From contig SLTG01000044.1 of the NCBI GenBank assembly GCA_007130045.1, positions 1 to 62,690 of the forward strand: 62,690 bases of DNA. The letters are read 5' to 3'. Source of the DNA: Opitutales bacterium (GTDB taxonomy: Bacteria > Verrucomicrobiota > Verrucomicrobiia > Opitutales > T3Sed10-336). The notes below the pieces were generated by a model. It saw only the letters and a program-made list of their open reading frames with translations, did not search any database and was not told the origin of the DNA. Positions 18,171 through 28,567 of the stretch are shown piece by piece. A program made the position numbers and the translations under genes. Numbering within the stretch: position 1 is the first letter of the stretch; the number at the start of each line of letters is the position of its first letter.

Positions 18171-18845
18171 ATGCAAGGAATGACTTTGTTTCTGATTCTC
18201 ATCGTCCCGACGATCATCCTGGGAATATACGCCCAACATAAGGTGTCTTCCACGTACAATAAGTGGGTGAAGATGCCTTCCCGTGGACGGATCACCGGGC
18301 GCGAAGCCGCCGATGCGGTCATGCGCAAGGCCGGAGTGACCGGTATCGAAATCACCGAAACAGGCGGCCATCTGACTGACCACTACGATCCGATCCGCAA
18401 ACGGCTCGTTCTGAGCAGCGAAAATTACCGGGGGACCAGCCTTGCCGCTCTCGGCGTGGCCGCTCATGAAGCCGGCCACGCGATTCAGCACAAAGTCGGC
18501 TACAAGGCATTGAAGCTCCGAATGGCTCTGATCCCGGTAACGAACATCGCCTCGCAAATGCTCCCGTTCGTCCTGATTGGCGGTTTTGTTTTCGGGATGC
18601 TCGGGCTCATTCAATTGGGGGTTCTGGTTTACTTGGTTCTGACCATTTTCCAACTCGTCACGCTTCCGGTGGAATTCGATGCGAGCCGCCGGGCCAAACA
18701 GGAACTATTGGCAATCGGCATCATCGACCGAGACGAAATGGTTGGCGTCAGCAAGACGCTCAATGCCGCCGCTCTCACCTACGTGGCCGCTTTCGTGGCG
18801 AGCCTGGCCAACCTGGCGTACCTGTTCCTGCTCAGCCGCCGGTAG
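18171..18845 (+). CDS. YugP-type neutral zinc metallopeptidase
   Basis: 224 residues with an N-terminal helix, the zinc motif HEAGH at 99-103 in VAAHEAGHAIQHKVGYKALKLR, and helices at about 118-160 and 195-220. This matches the Zn_peptidase_2 (YugP) family, membrane peptidases of unknown substrate. The segment VEFDASRRAKQEL supplies the conserved third zinc region. It follows the M48 gene by 200 bases on the same strand, so two unrelated membrane zinc peptidases stand together. The gap contains an unusual pyrimidine tract at about 18110-18140. Confidence 0.88.
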   Translation: MQGMTLFLILIVPTIILGIYAQHKVSSTYNKWVKMPSRGRITGREAADAVMRKAGVTGIEITETGGHLTDHYDPIRKRLVLSSENYRGTSLAALGVAAHEAGHAIQHKVGYKALKLRMALIPVTNIASQMLPFVLIGGFVFGMLGLIQLGVLVYLVLTIFQLVTLPVEFDASRRAKQELLAIGIIDRDEMVGVSKTLNAAALTYVAAFVASLANLAYLFLLSRR

Positions 18846-18903
18846 GCCCGAATGCTCATCGAGACCGCACCGCCATTGAGAGGGGAATAAACGAGAGTCC
18901 GCT

Positions 18904-21003
18904 CTAAAACGGAAACCCGATCGAGAGGTGCAGGGTTCCGGACGGGTCGCGTTCGCGCGGATTCAGGTTGTGGCCGTATTCGAGGCGTATCGGCCCGATG
19001 AATGTCTTGTACCGAATGCCCGCACCGATGGAATACAGTTCCTCGTCCGAAGGATAATCCTCAAAACGGCGCGCGATCGCCAGCGAATCGGAAAAGAGGA
19101 CCACCGACCAGTTGGGCGTGACCACCTGTTCGAATTCGAGATTGAGCAGCGCGAAGGTTTCCGATCCCGCCAGCCGTCCCGCCTCGTTCCTTGAACCCGC
19201 CTCCCCGAACTGGTAGCCGCGGATCGAGCTGTCGCCGCCGGGAAAGAATCGTTTGTTGAACGGGAGATTTTCGCCCACCACTCCTTCGGGGCGGACAACG
19301 CCATGGGTAAGCCCGACGTTGATGTAGGCCCCACGCCCGATCCCCTTGTGCCAGGACGCGCCCAATTCCAGTCGCTGGTAATTCGCTTCGCCCATGAAGT
19401 ATTCGGACGCCACCTCGGTAATCCCGAACAGGCTGTATCCGTCCCGCGGATAGATCGGGTTGTCGCGTTCGTCGTGGCGCAGGTCGAAGCCAAACGAGCC
19501 GACCTGCGCCCGTCCGATCCCGTCTTCCTCCACAAGCTCGAAGCGTCTGGATTCGAGCAACTGGTAGCTGTAGCGCAGGGTCACATCGCTCTGGATCCTG
19601 GAATAAAACGTCTGCACGCCCACCGTTCCACCGTATTCGGTCCGGATGAAATCGATCTCCTCGCGCCGGAGCGCGGTCGCGCGTCCGAAGGCGTTGATAT
19701 CCTCGCCGAAGATCTCCGGCATCGTGTAGAGGTAGTCCACGCTGGAAGCCTTGAAAGACTGAATCGCCATAAAACGGGACCGGTGGGCGCGCCCGAAAAT
19801 ATTGTACTGCTCGACCTCGATACCGCCCCTCAGCAATTCGTAGCTCCCGTATCCGAGAAGCAGGCTGATATCGACCTCCTTGCCTTCGGTCACGCGGAAA
19901 ACGACGTTCCTCGTTTCCTCGTCGATCTCCTCGTACTCGACCCGCACCCGGTCGAAAACCCCAAGCCGCGCCAGCCGGTAACGCGCCTGGTCCACTTCGA
20001 GCCGGTCGAGTTCGTCGCCGGACCTCGCGGCGACGCGCCGCCGAAGCACCGATTCGCGCGTCCGCTCCGCACCCTCGAAAACGATGTCGCCCACGTAAAC
20101 CTTGTTCCCCGTGCGCACCTCGAAAAGCAGGTCCACGTAAACCCGGTCCTCCGCTTCCTCGCGATCGACAGTGGTCACCTCAACCCGTGCATCCGGGTAT
20201 CCCTGCCGGTAGAAACTGCTTCTCAAATCGATAGTGCTGTCCTGCACCCACATGCGGCTGTAGGGCCTTCCCGGTTCGCGCTCAACCGTCTGCGAAGGTT
20301 CGTCCTCCCCCTCCACGTAAACCTTTTCACGCGACGACCGAATAATGGACTGTTTTCCCTCCTCGACGCGGATCGTCACGGATACCGCACCCGTTTCATC
20401 GTCTCGATCCATTTCTTCGAGCGTCACCCGCGCCGCCTCGTAGCCCCTTCCGACAAGGACTTCCCGAAGGTTGGAAATGCTGTTGTCCAGTCGTCTCGGA
20501 GTGAAGATCCGGGTGCCTTTAAGACGGATAAGGAAATCGGTCGGCGCAAAATACGTCACCGCCTCGCTCTCCGGAATCACGGTAAGCCCGTCAAACCGCA
20601 CGTCGTCATAGTAGAAAAGGACCCCCCTCTCGATTTGGAAGCGCACCGCCGTCGCGTTCATCGGACGCGGCAGAAGCTTGGTCAACCCATCCTCCCAGGT
20701 AAATGTCCTGACTTCGCCGTCGTCCAGCGTCACCCGTGCCGTGATTTCCGGCTTCAGGTAACCGTCATGCTGGAGGCGCGAAGTGAGGATGAATACGGCG
20801 TCCTCGATAAAGTTCGCATCGTAGTGCGAGCGCGCCTCCTCCGTATCGAGAAGCTCGATCGTTCTTCGAAGGTCGCGGTTGCCCCAAAATCCGTAGCCCC
20901 GAACCTTCAACTCCGCTTGGTCCTCGTCCGCGCCAAGCGTCGCCGGAAGAATCATCAACCCGCCGAAGAGAACGAGGAAGGATAGAGCGGCGACTTGTCT
21001 CAT
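18904..21003 (-). CDS. tamA: Omp85-family outer-membrane protein (TamA/BamA-like)
   Basis: 699 residues. A signal peptide (to about residue 25, ATLGA) precedes several POTRA-like repeats (about 30-330, for example KVYVGDIVFEGAERTRESVLRRR) and a C-terminal barrel with the GGDSSIRGYQFGE motif and a final Phe (SIGFPF). Its placement right after TamB supports TamA rather than BamA. The start at 21003 overlaps the tamB stop (TGATG), which argues for coupling; an ATG at 21024 would add seven residues. Expected role: inserting proteins or helping lipid transport at the outer membrane. Confidence 0.88.
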   Translation of the reverse strand: MRQVAALSFLVLFGGLMILPATLGADEDQAELKVRGYGFWGNRDLRRTIELLDTEEARSHYDANFIEDAVFILTSRLQHDGYLKPEITARVTLDDGEVRTFTWEDGLTKLLPRPMNATAVRFQIERGVLFYYDDVRFDGLTVIPESEAVTYFAPTDFLIRLKGTRIFTPRRLDNSISNLREVLVGRGYEAARVTLEEMDRDDETGAVSVTIRVEEGKQSIIRSSREKVYVEGEDEPSQTVEREPGRPYSRMWVQDSTIDLRSSFYRQGYPDARVEVTTVDREEAEDRVYVDLLFEVRTGNKVYVGDIVFEGAERTRESVLRRRVAARSGDELDRLEVDQARYRLARLGVFDRVRVEYEEIDEETRNVVFRVTEGKEVDISLLLGYGSYELLRGGIEVEQYNIFGRAHRSRFMAIQSFKASSVDYLYTMPEIFGEDINAFGRATALRREEIDFIRTEYGGTVGVQTFYSRIQSDVTLRYSYQLLESRRFELVEEDGIGRAQVGSFGFDLRHDERDNPIYPRDGYSLFGITEVASEYFMGEANYQRLELGASWHKGIGRGAYINVGLTHGVVRPEGVVGENLPFNKRFFPGGDSSIRGYQFGEAGSRNEAGRLAGSETFALLNLEFEQVVTPNWSVVLFSDSLAIARRFEDYPSDEELYSIGAGIRYKTFIGPIRLEYGHNLNPRERDPSGTLHLSIGFPF

Positions 21004-24000
21004 CAGCGACTGAAGAACTTCCATTTTATTCCCGCATTGAAGGCGTCAAACCGGTCGTACTCCCCGACCACGCCGACGCGCGGCCAGTGCATGTATTCAA
21101 CGTAAAACGTCTCTCGTCCCTGCTCGGAAATATTTTCCCCCGAGCGAATGGTGAGTTTTTCGGTCGCGTCGTCGTCGCCTCCGAACTCCAGGAAAAGGTT
21201 CTGGGCGATGTAGAGCGCCAGCTTGGTGGCTTTCTGCTGGCCGGTGAAGGTCAACTCCCCGCGCGGAAGTTCACCGGCTGTAATCATCAGCAAGATCGCC
21301 TCGGAACTGAGCGGGGGATGGGAAGAGAACTCCAGGACGGGGTCGTCGGCCGTCCCCCTCAGTTCCATCTGAATATCGTATCCGAATATTCGTGACGAAG
21401 CGAGGACGAACAGTTGCGGCCGGTACGGATTGTCCTGAGTCATCGAAACGCTTCCCTGGTCGATCCGAAGCGTCGCGAAAGGAAAACGGATCGCCCCGCC
21501 GTCTATCGTGACCTCGCCAATCGCCTGTGGCTCCAGGAGCGTTCCCCTCAGGTTGAAATAGGCGGACAAGCGGCCCCGAAACCCCGGCGCGCGAACCGAC
21601 AGGAATTGATCGCCCTGAATGTTCACATCCAAAATCCACGACGCCAACGGCTCCTGCTCGACGCTGAAAAACGGCGGACGGCGTTCGGGGGTAGCGACCG
21701 CCACCGGCGCCATCGCGCGCAATTCCGTTATCACAAGGCTCTCCCGCATATTAATGTCGCCGGTCACCGACGGAGTGACCTCGCCGGACCCTTGAATCCG
21801 AAGATCCACGTCCCCGCGTATCACCAGTCCGGGCTGCCGGGTGAGCGGGAGATTATCACCGCGGATCGCGATCTCGAAGTCCGGCTCCAGGCTGTCCGGC
21901 ACAGTCACCTGACCGGTCACCGTCATACGTTCTCCGCCCAATCTTCCCGAGAACTCTTCCAGGATAGCCGTACGGTCTTCAAAGAGAATCCGTGCTCGAA
22001 TGTCCTGGAGCGAACCAATTGGCATGAGCGGGCGGGTCGCCGCCCCCCTCAACACGATTTCGCCCCGCTCGAAGCGATCCCCCACGACCGCGAGATCGAC
22101 GCTCAACGTACCCTGGGGACTGAGAAGTTCAGGGGCGAATTGCACGAACGGCTCCAATTGCGCCTGGTCGATCACGAGGTTTGCTTCCACTCCCCTCCAT
22201 TCCGGAATCTCCCGGTCCTCGAGGAGAGCGACCCAAGCGTCCTCCCCCAGAGGCAGAGCGGCGTGCACGCGGACTTCCTGCCCTTCCAGCAGAAAACGCA
22301 GAACCTCCACGCGGGCCTCCGCGATGTCAAACACCGTTCGAAGTTCGACCTCCTCCACACGGGGCATCAGCACGTCGGCGTCGCGGGTGTACTCCACACG
22401 CTGAGTCCGGAATTCAATATTGCCCGTCGGGTTCGCCAAAGTGCCGGAAATATCCGCGGTCAGTTCCGGCGTTTCCAGATGGATTCCGGCAATATCGCTC
22501 AGCCGCGTCCACAGGACCGCCTCGGGATCGGAGGCGGCGGCGAACCGGAGATCGCGCTCGAAATCGATTTCGACCGGCTGCCGCACACGGCCCGGATAAA
22601 AAACAACCGGAACCGTTCCATTCGCAGTCAGGATCATGCTTTCCTCATCCCCGATCTCGATGGCCTCGATGCGAATTCCGTCACCGTCACCTTCAATCGC
22701 GACGACCGCATTCAATCTCTCACCCTCGATCACTTCGATCGTCGTCGCGTTGTCGAGCTTGAACGACAGGGGGCCTGTCTCATCCCACGATGATTCGAAC
22801 GCCAGATGCCCGACCTCCATATCGGGAATCCCGACAGTCAGGAAATGAGCCAAAAACGACGGATTAAAACCGGAAATATCCGCGGCAAGACGACCTTCAT
22901 TAGGCCAGTCAACGACGCCTTCGACAACGATCCTCTGATCGATACCTTCCAAAGCGAGCCGGTCGAGCATCACCCGCCATCCCTGAAGCGGAATCTCCGG
23001 CTCGTCTTCTCCCTCGCGCTCGCTTACCTCAAGGAGCATCGGCGAAATCAGTTCGAGAAACGTCTCGTCGCCGCGAGAAAACACCAGGGTTTCGAGATCC
23101 AGCACCGCCCGGTCGAGCGCGCCGCTGAACCTGCCGACCGCCTCGATCGACGCCTCGTCCTCATTGCTCCAGGACAGCCGCCACTCCTCGAATTCCAGAA
23201 AATCGCCTTTCCACGAAAGCCGCAGGTCACCCGGCTTGACCTCGGGCGTTCTCAGGGAATCCATGGCGAATTCCACCTCGTGAGCCACGCTGTCCACCGG
23301 CCCGGATACCCGGGCGGACAAACGGGCGCGTTCAAAGCCGATGCCCTCGGGAAGGAAATCGCGGACCACTTCCTCCTGAAGATCGAGAACCGCCTCGCCC
23401 CGGCCGATCCGGTTTTCGATAACATCGAAGTCGATAAACCCGTTGAGCGACGTGCCGTCGGCGAGCAAAGCCTCCAGAGTTCCGAGCGTCGCGACGGGCG
23501 GCACGAAATCCCCGTCCGCAACCAACGAATCCAGCACCCTGCCAAACGCGGCGATCCCGCTCGCGGTGATTTCGAATGTGGCATGGGGCAACGGAAAGCC
23601 GTCTTCCACATCGTCGAACGTCTCCTCGGTCCAATAGACCCGACCGTTCGCGCCCAATGATTCCCCGGTGACCTCGAATGCATCGAACTCTCTGCCTTCA
23701 ACATTAAAGACAAACTCCGGCATGTCGCGGGGCCCGGGGGCAATCCCGATCCGCGCCTCGAGAATACCCGATGCCTGGAAGAATTTCTGTTCGCTCAGGT
23801 CGACGGCCGCGAGCAGCGCCGACGGCTCGCCAAAAACGCGGCCACGGTAATCCAGCGACAAAGGCTCGGAAAGATCCGCATGCACCCAGGGCGTTCGAAG
23901 CGATGCCGACGCCACCCGCGCGCTTTCCAGATCTCCGTCGATCCGAAGCACCACATCCACGGGATCGTACGGAGAGTCCGCGCTTACCGGCTCCGCTGCA

Positions 24001-24860
24001 GCGCGCGCGTCGATCCTGTAACCCTCGTCCTCCCATATCGCGCGGAAGTCTCCGCTCAGCGCTTCGTATTGAGGCACTCCGAGCAGTTCCGAAGGGATCC
24101 GTATCGCGTCGGAGCCGAGGAGGGCTTCTGACGGAAGCACGTCCTCCCTCCCGAAACGAGCGGAGTAGGTCACCGCGTTGCCCTCCCAACTCCCGCCTCC
24201 GTCCACCGTCAACGCTTCTTCACTCCTGCTTGCGGACAGGTTCAGCGAAACGCTGTAGGGAAAGATCTCCATATCGATGGAAATCGCCAAGGGATCACGC
24301 AAATCCCCCGCGAGCCCGAGCTCGAAAAACTCTTTGCCAAGCTCCATCCCCGCGCGCGCCTCGATCATGCCGCGTTCCCAAGTCATCCCATCCACGACGA
24401 TTTCAACAGGATCGATCGCGACCGTCCCGTACCCGACCGACACACGGGGCACCCAGCGAATCACGTGGCCCAGGATTCCCTCCACCAACTCGAAGATCTC
24501 GTAGGCGAAAACATCCTCCGGCTCCTCGATTTCCACCTTTTCCGGCGGAGTCACCTCCACGCGCCAAGTCGCCAGCGAAAGGTAATCGCGCTCATCCCCG
24601 CTGCCGGTCAGCACGCGGCGCGCCCACGCCAACGGGAGAAATCCCTCAATACGTTCCGCCGAGAACGAGACGACTTCGTGCTCGAAGCCGACCTCGTTCA
24701 AAGCGAACCGGGCATAACCGATTCGCTCGTACTCCGAATATTCCAGCCCGAATTTACCTCCAACCGGCTTCAGGAGCCAAGGCAGCCACACTGGAAGCGC
24801 GACGATCCCAATAATCAGGATTAGAAACAGAAACGCAATGATGTAGGCGATTTTCTTCAT
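21003..24860 (-). CDS. tamB: TamB-like translocation and assembly module protein (DUF490)
   Basis: 1285 residues, with one N-terminal membrane helix (about 4-26) and then an almost uniform series of beta-strands, as in TamB and other AsmA-like bridges that span the periplasm. The last 330 residues hold the DUF490 region, with GTADDPVLEFSSHPPLSSEAILLMITAG near 1185-1212, a strong TamB hallmark. It overlaps the Omp85 gene by one base. Known partners form a bridge between the membranes for barrel assembly and phospholipid movement. Confidence 0.9.
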   Translation of the reverse strand: MKKIAYIIAFLFLILIIGIVALPVWLPWLLKPVGGKFGLEYSEYERIGYARFALNEVGFEHEVVSFSAERIEGFLPLAWARRVLTGSGDERDYLSLATWRVEVTPPEKVEIEEPEDVFAYEIFELVEGILGHVIRWVPRVSVGYGTVAIDPVEIVVDGMTWERGMIEARAGMELGKEFFELGLAGDLRDPLAISIDMEIFPYSVSLNLSASRSEEALTVDGGGSWEGNAVTYSARFGREDVLPSEALLGSDAIRIPSELLGVPQYEALSGDFRAIWEDEGYRIDARAAAEPVSADSPYDPVDVVLRIDGDLESARVASASLRTPWVHADLSEPLSLDYRGRVFGEPSALLAAVDLSEQKFFQASGILEARIGIAPGPRDMPEFVFNVEGREFDAFEVTGESLGANGRVYWTEETFDDVEDGFPLPHATFEITASGIAAFGRVLDSLVADGDFVPPVATLGTLEALLADGTSLNGFIDFDVIENRIGRGEAVLDLQEEVVRDFLPEGIGFERARLSARVSGPVDSVAHEVEFAMDSLRTPEVKPGDLRLSWKGDFLEFEEWRLSWSNEDEASIEAVGRFSGALDRAVLDLETLVFSRGDETFLELISPMLLEVSEREGEDEPEIPLQGWRVMLDRLALEGIDQRIVVEGVVDWPNEGRLAADISGFNPSFLAHFLTVGIPDMEVGHLAFESSWDETGPLSFKLDNATTIEVIEGERLNAVVAIEGDGDGIRIEAIEIGDEESMILTANGTVPVVFYPGRVRQPVEIDFERDLRFAAASDPEAVLWTRLSDIAGIHLETPELTADISGTLANPTGNIEFRTQRVEYTRDADVLMPRVEEVELRTVFDIAEARVEVLRFLLEGQEVRVHAALPLGEDAWVALLEDREIPEWRGVEANLVIDQAQLEPFVQFAPELLSPQGTLSVDLAVVGDRFERGEIVLRGAATRPLMPIGSLQDIRARILFEDRTAILEEFSGRLGGERMTVTGQVTVPDSLEPDFEIAIRGDNLPLTRQPGLVIRGDVDLRIQGSGEVTPSVTGDINMRESLVITELRAMAPVAVATPERRPPFFSVEQEPLASWILDVNIQGDQFLSVRAPGFRGRLSAYFNLRGTLLEPQAIGEVTIDGGAIRFPFATLRIDQGSVSMTQDNPYRPQLFVLASSRIFGYDIQMELRGTADDPVLEFSSHPPLSSEAILLMITAGELPRGELTFTGQQKATKLALYIAQNLFLEFGGDDDATEKLTIRSGENISEQGRETFYVEYMHWPRVGVVGEYDRFDAFNAGIKWKFFSR

Positions 24861-25000
24861 TGAACGGCATCCCGGCGGAGGCGGGGACGGAAACCTAGCT
24901 ATCCGGCATCCGAAGACAAGCCAATCCGTGAAATTCCGGTGTCCGCATCCGGCTGCCCCTCACGAATTCCGCCCAGGCGCCGCCGCTGCGGGGTGCGGGC

Positions 25001-27109
25001 TCATTCCCTGAGCAGGCCGCTCCGTTTGAGCAACGCCAGCAGATCCGGCTCCCGGCCCATAAAATCCACGTACAGTTTCAGCGGATCCGCGGCGTTGCCC
25101 CGGCTCAGGATTTTGTCCACGAACTCGCGTCCCACCTTCGGATTGAGCACCCCTTCGGTCTGGAATCGTGTAAACGCGTCCGCGTCGAGCACTTCCGCCC
25201 ATTTATAGGAATAGTATCCCGCCGCGTAGCCTGTGGGACTGGAGAACAGGTGTCCGAAACGGCGCAAGATCGTGGGCGGCACCGTTCGGGTCGGGGGCAG
25301 GTAGTCGTGCAGGATCGCGCGCATTGCGTTTTCAAGATCGCTCCCTGCATAGTTCGGGTAGTGCGCGTGCAGTTCCAGGTCCAAACGGGCAAAGCTCAAC
25401 TGCCGCATCATCGCGTTGGCCGAGCGGTAGTTGCGCGCGGCCACCATTTTCTCGAAAAGAGAGTCCGGGATGGGCGCCCCGGTCTCGTGATGACGCGCGA
25501 AAAAGTTAAGGCTCTCCCGATCCCAACACCAGTTCTCCATGATCTGAGACGGCAGTTCGACGAAATCCCAGGCGACGTTGACGCCGTTGAGTGACTTGAT
25601 TTCGATCTCGCCGAACAGGTGGTGCAGGAGGTGACCGAACTCGTGAAAGATCGTCTCCACCTCCCGGTGCGTCAATAACGCCGGCTTCCCGCCCACCGAA
25701 GGGGTCAGGTTGCCACAGATCAAACCGAGGTGCGGCGCGCGCTTTCCGTCGGGAGTCGTGCCGCCGGTTGAAAGGGCATTCATCCAGGCGCCGCCGCGCT
25801 TGGACTCCCGGGGATGCCAGTCGGCGTAAAACGACCCCAGATGGCGTCCCTCCTTGTCCTTCACCTCGTAATACCGGACTTCCGGGTGCCACACTTCGAT
25901 TCCGGCGCCGCCGTCGCCGGACTCTTCTTCGTGCTCCGGGAACCGGACGTCGTCCCGCTCTAAGATGCCGACCTCGAAGACGCGTTCGGCAATATCAAAC
26001 AACCCCTGAATCACCCGGTTGATCGGGAAATAGGGCCTGAGGTCTTCCTCATCGAAATCAAACTTCGCGCGCCGCTGCTTTTCGGCCCAATAAAGGATTT
26101 CCCACGGCTCCAACGGAAGGCTCGCCTCGTCGACCGACCCCGCCTTGAAATCCTCAAGCTCGCGATTCTCCATTCGGAATGCGTCAAGCGACCGGTGATG
26201 GAGATCCTCTCCGAACTCGAGGGCGCGTTGGGCGGACTTGGCCATGCGGCGCTCCAACACCAGTTCCGCAAAACTCTCCCTCCCGAGCAACCTGGCCTTC
26301 TCCTCGCGCAACGCGAGGATCTTGTCCACCAGTTCACTGTTGTCGTGCGGGTCCTTTGAGCCGACCGACGTCGACGCTTCCCACATCTGGCGGCGCAGCG
26401 AGGCGTCTTCGAGGTAGGTCATGAACGGTTCCATCGACGGCATGTGAAGGGTGAAGCGCCACTTGGGCCTTTCCTCGGTGCCGTGCCCCCTTGAAAGCGC
26501 GTTGTGACGCGCCGCTTCCTTCGCACTGTCCGGAAGCCCCGCCAGCCGGCTCTCGTCGTCGATGATCAGTTCCCAGGCATTGGTCCCATCGAGGACGTTC
26601 TCCGAAAACTTCTGCGTTATCGCCGAAAGCTCGCTTTGAATCCGTTCCAGCCGCTCCTTCTTCTCTGCGGGCAGGTCCGCACCCGCCTGCCGGAAATCCA
26701 AAACCGTCTCCTCCATGAACCGGCGGCGGACTCCCGTCAGGGTCTTCGCTTCCCCGGTCGCTTCATAATTCCTGATGACGCTCCAAAGTCTTTCGTTGAG
26801 CGGGATCCGGGCAAAGAACTCGGACACCTGGGGCAACATTTCGTTGTACGCCTCGCGCAGTCGCGGGCTGTCGCAGACGGAAGTCAAATGAGCGACCCTG
26901 CCCCACGCCTCGCCGAGCCGATCGGTGGCCTCGTCCAGGGCGAGCAGCGTATTTTCAAACGTCAGTTCGCTCCCGGAGCGTTCCGCCACGGCGTCCAGCC
27001 GTTCCTGCGCTTCGGCAAGCCCTTTCTCGATATCGGGCTTGACCCGGTCCGGTGTCAACCGGGACCAGGCGATCGGGAAGGATTCATCCAAGTATGGGTG
27101 TTCAGACAT
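25001..27109 (-). CDS. prlC: M3 family oligopeptidase (oligopeptidase A-like)
   Basis: 702 residues, the normal size for this family. The zinc motif FHEFGHLLHHL lies near residues 485-495, and the N-terminal half is the expected helical region. The C-terminal part contains FSSPTGYAAGYYSYKWAEVLDADAF, typical of oligopeptidase A and dipeptidyl carboxypeptidase. Role: cytosolic breakdown of short peptides, including cleaved signal peptides. It lies 66 bases after tatD on the same strand; a shared transcript is possible. Confidence 0.93.
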   Translation of the reverse strand: MSEHPYLDESFPIAWSRLTPDRVKPDIEKGLAEAQERLDAVAERSGSELTFENTLLALDEATDRLGEAWGRVAHLTSVCDSPRLREAYNEMLPQVSEFFARIPLNERLWSVIRNYEATGEAKTLTGVRRRFMEETVLDFRQAGADLPAEKKERLERIQSELSAITQKFSENVLDGTNAWELIIDDESRLAGLPDSAKEAARHNALSRGHGTEERPKWRFTLHMPSMEPFMTYLEDASLRRQMWEASTSVGSKDPHDNSELVDKILALREEKARLLGRESFAELVLERRMAKSAQRALEFGEDLHHRSLDAFRMENRELEDFKAGSVDEASLPLEPWEILYWAEKQRRAKFDFDEEDLRPYFPINRVIQGLFDIAERVFEVGILERDDVRFPEHEEESGDGGAGIEVWHPEVRYYEVKDKEGRHLGSFYADWHPRESKRGGAWMNALSTGGTTPDGKRAPHLGLICGNLTPSVGGKPALLTHREVETIFHEFGHLLHHLFGEIEIKSLNGVNVAWDFVELPSQIMENWCWDRESLNFFARHHETGAPIPDSLFEKMVAARNYRSANAMMRQLSFARLDLELHAHYPNYAGSDLENAMRAILHDYLPPTRTVPPTILRRFGHLFSSPTGYAAGYYSYKWAEVLDADAFTRFQTEGVLNPKVGREFVDKILSRGNAADPLKLYVDFMGREPDLLALLKRSGLLRE

Positions 27110-27175
27110 AAATTACCAATTGATTCAGATAAAACCCCCCATCATCCGATCACTCAACTCCTTTTCGTTGCCAAA

Positions 27176-27979
27176 TCAATCCTCCAGCCCGAAGAACCGC
27201 TTCGCGTTGGCCGATGTTGTCTCGGCCAACTCGGTCTCCTCGATGCCGAAGATTCGTGCCGCACAGGCGGCCGTGTGGCTAAGAAGGGCCGGTTCGTTGC
27301 GTTTGCCCCGCATGGGAACAGGCGCGAGGTAGGGGGCGTCGGTTTCCAGCATCAGGCAGCCGGTCCCCTGCTCCCTCATCGCCTCGCGAACCGCCTCCGC
27401 GCACTTATAGGTCACTATCCCCGTAAACGACGCCCGACCGCCGCGCCGATTCAACTCGGTCACTTCCTCCGGGCCGTCGGCGAAACAGTGAAACACCACA
27501 CGACTCCAGTCGAAACCCGCATCGTCAATCACACGCACGCAATCCCGGAACGCTCCGCGCGAATGCACCACCAGCGGCAAGTCGCACCCCTGGGCGATTT
27601 CAATCTGTGCGCGAAAAGCCGTCTCCTGCATCGCGAACCGCACGCCGGCGGCCTCCTCATCTTTTGGCAGGTGAAACCGGTCGAGCCCCGTCTCTCCGAT
27701 CGCGGACGGGCGCCTGCCCCCCTTCAGGAATCGTCGCAACGCTTCCAGCGCCTCCTCCCAATCGTTCTCCACGGAGCAGGGGTGAAGGCCGGCGGTAAAT
27801 GCGACGTACGGTGCGAATCCGTCGCAGATCTCCCGGTACAGGTCCCAGTCTCCGGGCGCCGTTCCGACCGTGATGATGCGCTCCACGCCGGCGCCGCGCG
27901 CCCGTGCGAAGACCCCATCCAACTCTCCCTTACGCGCAAAGGATTCCAGGTGCGCGTGACTGTCGATCCAACCGCCCAT
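27176..27979 (-). CDS. tatD: TatD family metal-dependent DNase
   Basis: 267 residues. The metal-binding set of the TIM-barrel is present: DSHAHLES at the start, GETGLDRF, VVHSRGAFRDC, VFHCFADGPEEV and LETDAPYLAPVP near residue 215. I take ATG 27979 as start; the open frame continues to 28492 only by running antisense through the next gene. TatD proteins are 3'-5' DNases or RNases linked to repair and RNA turnover. The order tatD-prlC on one strand is seen here. Confidence 0.92.
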   Translation of the reverse strand: MGGWIDSHAHLESFARKGELDGVFARARGAGVERIITVGTAPGDWDLYREICDGFAPYVAFTAGLHPCSVENDWEEALEALRRFLKGGRRPSAIGETGLDRFHLPKDEEAAGVRFAMQETAFRAQIEIAQGCDLPLVVHSRGAFRDCVRVIDDAGFDWSRVVFHCFADGPEEVTELNRRGGRASFTGIVTYKCAEAVREAMREQGTGCLMLETDAPYLAPVPMRGKRNEPALLSHTAACAARIFGIEETELAETTSANAKRFFGLED

Positions 27980-28138
27980 AAGTAATGATTGAACCCGACA
28001 TCGCGGTTCGTGTAAAGTGTGCGCTTCCTCGGAGTGTACCAGAAACCGATCTGCGACGTTCCGGGGTTGCGCGGATTCCTCCTGGAAAATGGACCAGGTC
28101 GCGCAGGAACTCGAACGTATCAACCCGTCCAATCTTAT

Positions 28139-28549
28139 ATGAAAATAGAAGCCTTTCTGCTGTGTGACGCCGCAACCAATCAACAGGGCAAGCTGAATGT
28201 TCTCGGGGCATTCGACAACATTTTCGCTCGGAAAACACCGGTGGTCCATTCCGCATGCGCGATCGCGTGCCGGGTGCGCTTCGAGAGGACCGAAGAGGGC
28301 GAACACAATATACGCATCGACGTGATCGACAGCGACGGAAAAAACGTCATGCCCCCAATGAACGGCAAGATCAATGTGCGCATCGGGAAGGACGTCGAGT
28401 CCAACGCCGTCAACCTCGTCCTCAACGTTCAGGGAATGCGGCTGGAAAAATTCGGCGAATACCAGATCGACCTTTCCATCGACAATCGCCACGAGGCCTC
28501 TCTGCCCTTCTACGTCCGCGAGGTACCGGAACGGCCGGCATCCCCTTAG
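28139..28549 (+). CDS. DUF6941 family protein
   Basis: 136 residues beginning MKIEAFLLCDAATNQQGKLN, with VLGAFDNIFARKTP and a beta-rich middle ending in YQIDLSIDNRHEASLPFYV. This fits the short DUF6941 proteins known mostly from Planctomycetota and Verrucomicrobiota, for which I know no function. The start at 28139 is preferred to the upstream TTG frame because the family begins here; no Shine-Dalgarno sequence is present. It stands alone, convergent with the next gene, with a hairpin repeat between them. Confidence 0.75.
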   Translation: MKIEAFLLCDAATNQQGKLNVLGAFDNIFARKTPVVHSACAIACRVRFERTEEGEHNIRIDVIDSDGKNVMPPMNGKINVRIGKDVESNAVNLVLNVQGMRLEKFGEYQIDLSIDNRHEASLPFYVREVPERPASP

Positions 28550-28567
28550 CCGAGCGTCATTCCTGCC

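Noticed and set aside
19303-20985. 560-codon plus-strand frame opposite the Omp85 gene
   Set aside because: Antisense shadow; the minus strand has signal, POTRA and barrel features.
27980-28492. N-terminal extension of tatD
   Set aside because: It is antisense to the DUF6941 gene and outside the TatD family start.
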